The translations under genes were made by a program, and so were the position numbers. From Bdellovibrio sp. (GTDB lineage: Bacteria > Bdellovibrionota > Bdellovibrionia > Bdellovibrionales > Bdellovibrionaceae): DNA of 6,264 nt. The notes under the pieces were generated by a model, which was not told the DNA's origin, did not search any database, and was given only the letters and a program-made list of their open reading frames with translations. The stretch covers positions 1 to 6,264 of the forward strand of contig JAGIAF010000201.1 of assembly GCA_017745015.1 (NCBI GenBank). Reading direction: 5' to 3'. Positions 1-5,066 of this stretch are shown piece by piece (the first letter of the stretch is position 1; every line of letters starts with the position of its first letter).

Positions 1-60
1 GTTTCAATACACTGTGACAACCATCGACAATTAGCAACAATGCATCAGACTATTCTCTAA

Positions 61-747
61 ATGCAGGCGCTTATGATAGGCAATGAAGCCACACCCACTA
101 GTTTTAAAAAGCTCGCGGAATCCTTCTCCGAAATGATTCAAAGCGAAGGGGTTTTCGTGCGTCCATATGCCAACTCTCAATTGATCCACTTCAATCGTTT
201 GTCCAAAGCAGAGCAAGAAGATGTCCTCGAAAGAACTCGCGACTTCGTCTTGAGCTGCTCGAAGGTCAAACAACGAGATGGATCTCTCACAAGCAATCGT
301 GAGTTGGTTGAGTCTTTGCTGAATGTCACAGGAATGACGATCCGTAAAGAAGACTTGGATCTGATTGACGATAATCAGTTCATCGAAATTTATAGTAAAA
401 GCGGCATGCACATTTTTCGCTCATTCAATATCTTTGAAGCCAGCAGCTACACCTTCGAAGATCTGTGCTGCCGTCAATGGCACCATCTTTATCAGCGCTC
501 TCCTGAAGAGCAGGAAAAAGTGTTAGCCTTTGCGATGAAGTTCTTTACTCAAGAAAATCCAGCCCGCATGGAAACAGGATTGGGGATTACCAAAATCATT
601 GAAAAAGACACCCTGGAGAAGTTGATTTACCGAGTTGAAACCAAATGGGGAATTCCTGTATTTAAAAACGGTCAATTAGAAGGGGTTCTGACCATCGTCA
701 TCAATTGGAATGAAAACCCCATTCCACAGTTTTATATTCCAAATTAA
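61..747 (+). CDS. Uncharacterised protein, copy 1 of a tandem paralogue family with a PAS-like C-terminal half
   Basis: This 228-residue protein is not recognised as a named family. It is clearly related to the next two genes. Shared landmarks are EG (29-30), RP (34-35), EIY (109-111), FRSF (119-122), SYTFEDLCCRQW (129-140) followed by HLY.R, EKDTLEKL (181-188) and PVF (199-201). The N-terminal 100 residues look helical. From about residue 107 the order of a strand, a second strand, a run of short helices ending in a W.HLY segment, then two late strands (189-201 and 207-215) resembles a PAS fold; this is inference. There is no signal peptide, membrane segment or obvious output domain, so it is probably a cytoplasmic ligand- or partner-binding protein. 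No Shine-Dalgarno precedes the ATG at 61. An in-frame ATG at 73 (residue 5) has a weak AGG at 65-67 and is an alternative start. It is the most diverged copy (CCRQW rather than YCRKW). Confidence 0.85.
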   Translation: MQALMIGNEATPTSFKKLAESFSEMIQSEGVFVRPYANSQLIHFNRLSKAEQEDVLERTRDFVLSCSKVKQRDGSLTSNRELVESLLNVTGMTIRKEDLDLIDDNQFIEIYSKSGMHIFRSFNIFEASSYTFEDLCCRQWHHLYQRSPEEQEKVLAFAMKFFTQENPARMETGLGITKIIEKDTLEKLIYRVETKWGIPVFKNGQLEGVLTIVINWNENPIPQFYIPN

Positions 748-777
748 TCAGCCTGATAAATGACAAGTTGCCTGCAA

Positions 778-805
778 GACAAACCAAAACAAGTATGAGT
801 TTGTC
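778..805 (+). repeat. Inverted repeat in the leader of paralogue 2
   Basis: GACAAAC at 778-784 is the perfect reverse complement of GTTTGTC at 799-805, with a 14-nt A-rich loop. The 3' arm ends two bases before the ATG at 808, so the RNA hairpin could cover the start-codon region of a gene that has no Shine-Dalgarno. The stem has only three G-C pairs. It could equally be a DNA operator or chance. Confidence 0.3.
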
Positions 806-807
806 AT

Positions 808-1479
808 ATGTTACAACCTCGCGCTCAACTTCCTTTACGAAACCTCTTCCGCGCTAAAGCGGAACGAATCTGTGACTTCATTCAAGAAGAAGGGGTTTTA
901 TTTCGTCCTTTTGCGAGGGAAACTCTGCCCTATTTCTGCAAGCTTCCGCTGACAGAGCAGCAAGTCGTTGTTCGCGACATCACACTCTATGAACAAATCT
1001 GCCAAGACGTCAGAGCGGCGAAAGGTTCGCTGAAAGACAACCACTTGTTTTTGCAGAAAGCATTAAATCGCTTCAATTGGCACATTCGCCCGGAAGATCT
1101 CTTAAAGATCCATGAAGAGCACTTGTTAGAAATCTATGACTTGAATCAAACCCAAGTCTTTCGCAGCTTTAGATTCTTTGAGGTCTGCAGTTATACGTTG
1201 GAAGATCTTTATTGCCGCAAATGGTGGCATCTTTATCACCGCAATCCTTCAGACCAAGATTTTGTCTTTCATGAGGTCGAAGAGTTCTTGAATCAAGCCC
1301 CTCCCCAGGCTCGGCCTTTTCCTTTGCGAAGCACCCGCATTGCCGAAACCGATACCTTAGAGCGCATCATCTGCTATTCAACGATTGAATGGCTTTTGCC
1401 TATTTTGGATGGCGAGAAATTAGCGGGAATGATGACTGTTATAAAATGCCAGCTTGAATCTGAATTTACGGCAGGCTAA
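808..1479 (+). CDS. Uncharacterised protein, copy 2 of the tandem PAS-like paralogue family
   Basis: This 223-residue protein aligns along its whole length with its two neighbours. It carries EGVLFRPF (28-35), a SLKDN segment (74-78), EIY (108-110), FRSF.FF (118-124), SYTLEDLYCRKW (128-139), HLYHR (141-145), TDTLER (181-186), LLP (196-198) and LAGMMT (205-210). Copies 2 and 3 share the central FRSF.FF...SYTLEDLYCRKW.HLY.R block almost unchanged, so they are probably the more recent duplicates. No membrane segment, signal peptide, helix-turn-helix or catalytic domain is visible. As for copy 1, the C-terminal half is PAS-like by topology (inference), with an invariant Cys136 and His141 that could bind a ligand or metal. 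The start is constrained: an in-frame TGA lies at 796-798 and no second Met occurs until residue 208. The ATG lacks a Shine-Dalgarno. The gap to copy 1 is 60 bases and to copy 3 only 11, so 2 and 3 are very likely co-transcribed. Confidence 0.87.
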   Translation: MLQPRAQLPLRNLFRAKAERICDFIQEEGVLFRPFARETLPYFCKLPLTEQQVVVRDITLYEQICQDVRAAKGSLKDNHLFLQKALNRFNWHIRPEDLLKIHEEHLLEIYDLNQTQVFRSFRFFEVCSYTLEDLYCRKWWHLYHRNPSDQDFVFHEVEEFLNQAPPQARPFPLRSTRIAETDTLERIICYSTIEWLLPILDGEKLAGMMTVIKCQLESEFTAG

Positions 1480-1490
1480 CTTTAGTTCGA

Positions 1491-2150
1491 ATGACACCAG
1501 AAAAGTACGACAACACACCTCAAGGACTCTTTAGAAAGTATTCGAATTTCATCACTGAGATGATTCAGAGTGAAGGCCTTCTCTTTCGTCCCTACTCGCG
1601 CACGACTTTGCCATATTTTTCGCTTCTATCAGAAGCGGATCAAAGAGCGGTCTTAATCAACCTCAAAAACTATGCGGAAACGTGCCTGGCAGTGAATGCT
1701 CAAGGGCATTCTTTAAAAGAAACCCGCTATATGGTTCAAGAGTGCCTGCGATTTAATGGTTTTCAAATGCGCCCTTCAGATCTTGAGCTGATTGAAGACG
1801 ATCACGTCGTAGAGATCTATGGTGGTTCCGAACATCAACAACTCTTCCGCAGCTTTGGCTTCTTCTTGCACTCAAGCTACACTCTGGAAGATCTCTATTG
1901 CCGCAAGTGGTATCACCTCTATGATCGTGTTGCTGACGACCAAATTTTGGTGGCGGAAAAAGTGCATGATTTCTTGATGCAAAAAGACCCCGCGCCTTTA
2001 AAGCTAATGTTGCCAGAGCAAAAGATCGTCGAGAAAGACACTCTTGAACGCTTGGAATGTCATTCAAGCTTTGAGTACCTTTTGCCGGTTTTTAAAGGGG
2101 CTGAATTGGCAGGTTTTATGACCTTGCTTAAAACAAGGATCGTGACTTAA
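1491..2150 (+). CDS. Uncharacterised protein, copy 3 of the tandem PAS-like paralogue family
   Basis: This 219-residue protein is the third consecutive member. Its TEMIQSEG.LFRPY start region (22-34) closely matches copy 1 (SEMIQSEG..VRPY), while its core resembles copy 2: FRSFGFF (119-125), SYTLEDLYCRKW (129-140), YHLYDR (141-146). EKDTLERL (181-188), LLPVF (197-201) and LAGFMTLLK (206-214) follow. The last segment resembles the closing strands of PAS domains (hydrophobic strand, turn with G, L.G, hydrophobic strand). Cys137 and His142 are the residues kept in all three copies. The ATG is 11 bases after the copy 2 stop and has no Shine-Dalgarno, so translation may depend on coupling to copy 2. 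The TAA at 2148-2150 overlaps by four bases the stop of the oppositely oriented HNH gene, leaving no space for an intergenic terminator. Function is unknown. Confidence 0.87.
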   Translation: MTPEKYDNTPQGLFRKYSNFITEMIQSEGLLFRPYSRTTLPYFSLLSEADQRAVLINLKNYAETCLAVNAQGHSLKETRYMVQECLRFNGFQMRPSDLELIEDDHVVEIYGGSEHQQLFRSFGFFLHSSYTLEDLYCRKWYHLYDRVADDQILVAEKVHDFLMQKDPAPLKLMLPEQKIVEKDTLERLECHSSFEYLLPVFKGAELAGFMTLLKTRIVT

Positions 2151-2485
2151 GTTTCCCCGTCGTCTTCAGAAGAAGCCGTTTCAGAAACAGGATTTTCGGC
2201 ATTTTTTAGCTCTTCCAAAGCCATTTCCGCTCTGGTTTTATAGCCTTTTTTGCTATTGCAGTCTTTGCAGGAAGGAACGCAGTTATTCTTAGTGGATTTT
2301 CCGCCGCGAGCGATAGGAATCAAATGATCCATCGTCAAATCCGCAGGTTTAAACTTGTTCCCGCAGTGATAGCAGAGACCTTTACCTAATTCTTGCCGCC
2401 ACCATTGGCTTTGACGAAGCTCACGAGCTTTCGCTTTTTCCTTTTTTTGGTGTGCCTCAGGGGCTGCGCTAAAGAAATAATCCAT
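2147..2485 (-). CDS. Small HNH endonuclease
   Basis: This 112-residue protein has a compact HNH nuclease domain. CYHC at 38-41 and CKDC at 73-76 form the two zinc-binding CxxC knuckles. MDHLIPIARGG at 52-62 supplies the DH pair (Asp53, His54), the general base and part of the metal site, with the P.ARGG signature typical of the family. NN at 67-68 and CN.KKG at 76-81 complete the ββα-metal fold. This set of residues looks intact, so the enzyme should be active in DNA cleavage. The N-terminal 35 residues are basic and helical (Lys/Arg-rich, 14-34) and may contact DNA. The C-terminal tail is acidic (SSEDDGE) and probably disordered. It is a stand-alone gene with no methylase or specificity subunit beside it, so its role (repair, restriction of foreign DNA, or a domesticated homing nuclease) cannot be set from context. 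The start is the only upstream Met; the next one lies inside the catalytic motif. Confidence 0.9.
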   Translation of the reverse strand: MDYFFSAAPEAHQKKEKAKARELRQSQWWRQELGKGLCYHCGNKFKPADLTMDHLIPIARGGKSTKNNCVPSCKDCNSKKGYKTRAEMALEELKNAENPVSETASSEDDGET

Positions 2486-2492
2486 GGTCTTT

Positions 2493-2521
2493 TATATAGC
2501 GGAAACGGTGTTCCCTCGCAA
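2493..2521 (-). promoter_or_regulatory. Candidate sigma-70-type promoter of the HNH gene
   Basis: On the minus strand TTGCGA (2521-2516) is followed after exactly 17 bases by TATATA (2498-2493), close to the TTGACA/TATAAT consensus. Only seven bases separate the -10 from the ATG at 2485, and no Shine-Dalgarno is present. If used, the transcript would begin at or next to the start codon, giving a leaderless or near-leaderless mRNA. Confidence 0.45.
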
Positions 2522-2530
2522 TCCCAACCC

Positions 2531-2546
2531 CTATAAATGCTTATAG
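2531..2546. repeat. Short AT-rich inverted repeat between divergent genes
   Basis: CTATAA (2531-2536) and TTATAG (2541-2546) are perfect inverted arms around ATGC. The element lies about 45 bases upstream of the HNH start and 67 upstream of the exported-protein start, a sensible place for an operator shared by the two divergent genes. In this AT-rich stretch a chance match is possible. Further -10-like sequences (TATAGT at 2542, TATAAA at 2551) lie nearby but none has a good -35 for the plus-strand gene. Confidence 0.3.
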
Positions 2547-2568
2547 TAGGTATAAAATTTCTGGTCTG

Positions 2569-2594
2569 GACAGTTATGAGCCTCCTTCCGATAC
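2569..2594 (+). promoter_or_regulatory. Weak sigma-28-like promoter candidate for the exported-protein gene
   Basis: GACAGTTA (2569-2576), ten spacer bases and TCCGATAC (2587-2594) resemble TAAAGTTT-N11-GCCGATAA with five and six of eight matches. A start near 2601 would give a leader of about 12 bases that still contains the Shine-Dalgarno. It is weaker than the similar element before the downstream operon and is listed mainly because the two leaders are built alike. Confidence 0.25.
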
Positions 2595-2609
2595 TCCATT
2601 CCGGAGGCT
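2579..2609 (+). promoter_or_regulatory. Hairpin sequestering the Shine-Dalgarno of the exported-protein gene
   Basis: AGCCTCC (2579-2585) pairs perfectly with GGAGGCT (2603-2609) across a 17-nt loop. The GGAGG at 2603-2607 is the strong Shine-Dalgarno, five bases before the ATG at 2613. Any transcript that starts upstream of 2579 would have its ribosome-binding site in a 7-bp stem with five G-C pairs, expected to lower translation unless melted or bound by a factor. Confidence 0.5.
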
Positions 2610-2612
2610 TTC

Positions 2613-3107
2613 ATGCACAAAATTACCGGTTTTTTTGTTGGTATTTGCCTACTTTTTTCGGTCTCGGCACAAGCTGACGCTATCGTTCCCCTCACAAATG
2701 ATGACCCGATTACGAACCAAACACTTGAACGCGACATGTTTGATTTCGTCGCCCAAACCCTGGGATCGGGTAAAATGGCTTCACATATGTCCTGCACTCT
2801 AAAAACTCGTGTCGGTCGTGAGTTGCGCAAGTTCTCGACTGGATCAGAATGGGTCGAGTACATCGAGGTCAATTTCAACTCTTCCGAATTTGACGGTGGT
2901 AAAAAGACGTCCTTCAAGATCCCGATGGGTGCGAGATACGGCGTAAGAAAAACACCAAATCAATGGTCCGCAATGGGCGAAGACATCAAAATCGAGTTGG
3001 GTGATCGCTATGGACACTGGATTCGTTTCGCACATGATGGCAATGGCCGTCTTATTTTGCTGCAATTAGGGAACGATCTAGCCGTAAATCCCTGCTCTCG
3101 CCGCTAA
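2613..3107 (+). CDS. Small exported protein of unknown function
   Basis: This 164-residue protein starts with a classical Sec signal peptide: positive residue at 3 (after His2), a hydrophobic core (about 5-17, FFVGICLLFSV) and AxA sites SAQA or ADA, predicting cleavage after residue 21 or 23. It should be released into the periplasm or beyond. There is no lipobox cysteine. The mature part of about 141 residues has two cysteines (61 and 161), one near each end, which could form a disulfide, and several β-strand-like segments (VEYIEVNF 81-88, DIKIEL 124-129, HWIRFA 135-140, RLILLQLG 146-153). No catalytic motif or known family is recognised. The start is well supported by GGAGG five bases upstream. 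It is transcribed divergently from the HNH gene and is followed by a possible weak terminator before the next operon. Confidence 0.85.
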   Translation: MHKITGFFVGICLLFSVSAQADAIVPLTNDDPITNQTLERDMFDFVAQTLGSGKMASHMSCTLKTRVGRELRKFSTGSEWVEYIEVNFNSSEFDGGKKTSFKIPMGARYGVRKTPNQWSAMGEDIKIELGDRYGHWIRFAHDGNGRLILLQLGNDLAVNPCSRR

Positions 3108-3113
3108 CATTTG

Positions 3114-3133
3114 AAGGGTCTAAACTGGCCCTT
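3114..3133 (+). terminator. Possible weak terminator after the exported-protein gene
   Basis: AAGGGTC (3114-3120) pairs with GGCCCTT (3127-3133) through a six-base loop, with one G-U pair, seven bases after the stop codon. The following bases are only moderately T-rich and interrupted (TGTCCTCTGTTT), so termination may be incomplete and read-through into the next operon is plausible. Confidence 0.4.
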
Positions 3134-3147
3134 TGTCCTCTGTTTAA

Positions 3148-3204
3148 CTCCTCAATTTTCGGCCTTTTTCTGCCGATATCTTTTTGAAGATAAAAATTGA
3201 GGAG
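3148..3204 (+). promoter_or_regulatory. Three-way-junction leader structure that buries the Shine-Dalgarno of the cNMP/PilZ operon
   Basis: CTCCTCAATTTT (3148-3159) is the exact reverse complement of AAAATTGAGGAG (3193-3204), a 12-bp stem. The 33 bases between are almost fully used by two perfect hairpins: CGGC/GCCG (3160-3163 with 3172-3175) and TATCTT/AAGATA (3177-3182 with 3187-3192, loop TTTG). Only A3176 is unpaired at the junction. The 3' arm contains GAGGAG (3199-3204), the Shine-Dalgarno seven bases before the ATG at 3212. An RNA that includes both arms should therefore be poorly translated. No known riboswitch consensus is recognised. The bases also fit a sigma-28 promoter, listed separately, so the RNA fold may apply only to read-through transcripts. 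Confidence 0.6.
3152..3179 (+). promoter_or_regulatory. Candidate sigma-28 (FliA-type) promoter of the cNMP/PilZ operon
   Basis: The -10 element GCCGATAT (3172-3179) matches the enterobacterial sigma-28 consensus GCCGATAA at seven of eight bases and the Bacillus sigma-D consensus completely. The -35 region TCAATTTT (3152-3159) resembles TAAAGTTT (six of eight) or the TCAAG-type variant, with 12 intervening bases, one more than the E. coli optimum. Transcription would start near 3186 and give a leader of about 26 bases that carries a free Shine-Dalgarno. Confidence 0.5.
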
Positions 3205-3211
3205 CATTGCT

Positions 3212-4354
3212 ATGTCTGTAAAAACCTTTAAAAAAGGCGAAGTGATCTATAAGGACGGAGATAAAATCACCTCTGTTTTCTTGATCCAATCCGGTGGTGC
3301 AAGCCAGTGCCTGATCCGCGGTAAGAAAACCATCGACCTTTTCCAATTGGGTGCCTCTCACATTCTGGGTGACCAAGTTATTTTGGGTGCGCAAACCCAT
3401 CCCACTTCTGCTGTCGCAACAACAGAAACAAAAGTTTTGGAGATCCCGGTTGAGACTTTGAAATCTCAATACGAAGGCGCTCCGCAAATGTTGAAAGTGA
3501 TCATCAAATCATTAGCAGAACGTCTTCGCTTAGCAATGAATGAAGTGCGCTCCACGAAGCTTGAGAAAGACTCTTCTCCTTGTCCTGAGGACCAAGTGGC
3601 GAAGGCTTTCGGCGCTGTTTTCCATACCGCAAATCATAAAGGTGACAGATCCACACCAGGCCGCGTGATCGTAGAGTGGGGCATGATGAAGCAGTACTCG
3701 CAACGTATTTTCGGCGAGGGTCCAAAGCGCATTGAGCAAGTGATCAATATTTTGGTCAAACAAAAAATGGCTCTCTATGAAATGGGTAAAGCCCCCGACA
3801 ATCCAGAGGGACCCGATGAAATTCAAAAGGTTCACTTCTTGGATTTGGGTTTGCTTGAGAGCTTCTTTGAGTTCTATCAATACTACTACTTCAAAGGTGG
3901 CCGTACTGAATTGCTTAAAGTCGATGAAGTTTGCCAAAACCTTTTAGACGGTTTGTTGAAGCTCACTGTGGATGCTGAAGTGGATCGCTTTGGTGTGGTC
4001 AGTCTTGAATTCGCAAAATTCGTTCAGTACTGCAAAGACGAACTGGGTATTAATTTGAACAACGACCACTTTGCCCGCCTTGAGGGTAAAGGCGTATTCA
4101 TGAAACGCAGAAACGTTGCCAACAGCGTCCTTCTGCAATTTGAAGTCAAAGAATTCCGTTCGATGTTTGGCAGCTGGAAAATGCTTCGTGAGATTGAAAA
4201 ATGGAACGAGCGCGGCTTTGTCGATATGGATGAAAAAGAAGAAAAACCTAAGAAACGTTCCAACGGTCCTTCCTGCCCTGCTTGCAGCGCAGAAGTGGTC
4301 GCGGGCGCGAAATTCTGTGGTGAGTGTGGTCATAAACTAGTGGCGGCGGCGTAA
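3212..4354 (+). CDS. cNMP-binding-like domain protein with C-terminal zinc ribbon
   Basis: This 380-residue protein starts at the ATG at 3212, seven bases after GAGGAG; a TTG at 3197 in the same frame lies upstream of the Shine-Dalgarno and is rejected. Residues 3-105 fit a cyclic-nucleotide-binding β-roll: GEVIYKDGD (9-17), VFLIQSG (22-28), ILGDQVIL (51-58) and the strand ending VLEIP (75-79), then a helix (80-110). The phosphate-binding cassette is atypical: Gly-Asp replaces Gly-Glu and His63 sits where the family has its phosphate-contacting Arg, so classical cAMP binding is doubtful. Residues 152-190 (W..MKQYSQRIFG..PKRIEQVINILV) may be a winged-helix-like segment, though no standard CRP helix-turn-helix is obvious. 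The C-terminus has CPAC (355-358) and CGEC (369-372), a CxxC-x10-CxxC zinc ribbon behind a Lys-rich linker. It overlaps nothing but lies one base from the PilZ gene, implying joint signalling. Confidence 0.88.
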   Translation: MSVKTFKKGEVIYKDGDKITSVFLIQSGGASQCLIRGKKTIDLFQLGASHILGDQVILGAQTHPTSAVATTETKVLEIPVETLKSQYEGAPQMLKVIIKSLAERLRLAMNEVRSTKLEKDSSPCPEDQVAKAFGAVFHTANHKGDRSTPGRVIVEWGMMKQYSQRIFGEGPKRIEQVINILVKQKMALYEMGKAPDNPEGPDEIQKVHFLDLGLLESFFEFYQYYYFKGGRTELLKVDEVCQNLLDGLLKLTVDAEVDRFGVVSLEFAKFVQYCKDELGINLNNDHFARLEGKGVFMKRRNVANSVLLQFEVKEFRSMFGSWKMLREIEKWNERGFVDMDEKEEKPKKRSNGPSCPACSAEVVAGAKFCGECGHKLVAAA

Positions 4355-4355
4355 T

Positions 4356-5033
4356 ATGAGTCCCTTGGTTGTCTTTAAAAACATTGGCTCTGCATCAGAA
4401 AAAAAATCTCTCTTTGAACGCCTGACGTCTGAAGAGGGAGAAATCGTTCTTAAAGGCAAACAAGATCAGTCGTTCATCGTAACGGCCATTTCCCTGGGGG
4501 AAAACCAAATCCAGTGCATCACTCCTGAGGGAGTGTCGATGAAATTTGGTCTGAAAGAAGTTGTGACCGCGAACTTCACTGTGGGCGGCGAAAAGTATCT
4601 TTTTGAAGCTTACGTGATGAACTTCGAAGGCGGTGCGAACCTCACGGTATTAAACCTCTTCCATTTGCAACGTCGTAAAAACTTCCGCTACACGATTCCA
4701 ACAAATTATGCGGCAGATTTCTGCGTCACGACTTTGAATTCCAGAAGTACGAAAATTTCTTGCCGTCTTTTGGATTTAAGCACGGAAGGCTGCGCGATTC
4801 TAATGACGCCGGATATGGCAAGTCTGAAGCAAGAAGACCGCATTGAAGCGGCGATTTTCCTCGGTGAACGCGATCCGATCTTGGTGCAAGGCTTCGTTAA
4901 GAACTTGCGCGCTCGAGGCGATGATTTGATTCTGGGTGTGGAGTTCAATCACCTGGCCAATGCCAGCGAACACGCCATCACTTCTGCAATCACAGAAATG
5001 CAGCGTGAAATCTATCTGCGCAAAACCGCCTAG
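4356..5033 (+). CDS. PilZ-domain c-di-GMP receptor (YcgR-like architecture)
   Basis: This 225-residue protein has a PilZ domain at about 104-215 with both nucleotide-binding motifs intact: RRKNFR, giving RxxxR at Arg107 and Arg111, and DLSTEG, giving DxSxxG at Asp140, Ser142 and Gly145. It should bind cyclic di-GMP. The preceding region (about 28-100) is β-rich and ends directly in the LQRRKNFR switch, like the N-terminal YcgR/PilZN module that often precedes PilZ. Thus a flagellar-brake or other motility-related effector is a reasonable reading, but the target is not shown by the sequence. There is no membrane segment or enzyme domain. The ATG is one base after the stop of the cNMP-like gene and has only a GGCGGCGG stretch in front, so translation is probably coupled to that gene. 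No separate promoter is seen; the candidate sigma-28 promoter at 3152 would serve both. Confidence 0.92.
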   Translation: MSPLVVFKNIGSASEKKSLFERLTSEEGEIVLKGKQDQSFIVTAISLGENQIQCITPEGVSMKFGLKEVVTANFTVGGEKYLFEAYVMNFEGGANLTVLNLFHLQRRKNFRYTIPTNYAADFCVTTLNSRSTKISCRLLDLSTEGCAILMTPDMASLKQEDRIEAAIFLGERDPILVQGFVKNLRARGDDLILGVEFNHLANASEHAITSAITEMQREIYLRKTA

Positions 5034-5050
5034 AAGGTACGCCGTACCTT
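5034..5050. terminator. Perfect palindromic hairpin between convergent genes, possible terminator
   Basis: AAGGTAC (5034-5040) and GTACCTT (5044-5050) form a 7-bp stem with a GCC loop, extendable by one G-U pair. It starts directly after the PilZ stop codon and 17 bases from the stop of the convergent gene. It lacks a clear T-run on either strand (only TTT on plus; GGTTTT further away on minus), so it could be a weak bidirectional terminator, an RNA 3'-end stabiliser or a dispersed genomic palindrome. Confidence 0.45.
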
Positions 5051-5066
5051 TCGGGGGTGCGGCGAG

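Noticed and set aside
1..60. Promoter upstream of the first paralogue (GTGACA at 14-19 or TCGACA at 24-29)
   Set aside because: Neither -35-like hexamer has a convincing -10 at 16-18 bases, and the window begins too close to judge whether a gene lies upstream.
2175..2207. Terminator-like GCCG...CGGC followed by A and six T on the plus strand, inside the 3' end of the HNH gene
   Set aside because: It has only a 4-bp stem with an 18-base loop and lies in coding sequence. It might stop transcripts of the paralogue cluster but is too weak to list as a feature.
3148..3204. Known c-di-GMP riboswitch (GEMM) in the leader of the PilZ operon
   Set aside because: The three-way pairing is real, but the conserved GEMM core sequences and tetraloop-receptor are absent, and the loops are T-rich.
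3197..3211. Earlier TTG start for the cNMP-like protein adding five residues
   Set aside because: The TTG overlaps the Shine-Dalgarno itself, and the ATG at 3212 sits seven bases after GAGGAG, so the ATG is the real start.
3944..4333. Antisense open frame of 129 codons opposite the cNMP-like gene
   Set aside because: It is fully covered by a well-supported plus-strand gene, has no ribosome-binding site and its product is low-complexity (Phe-rich) with no recognisable motif.
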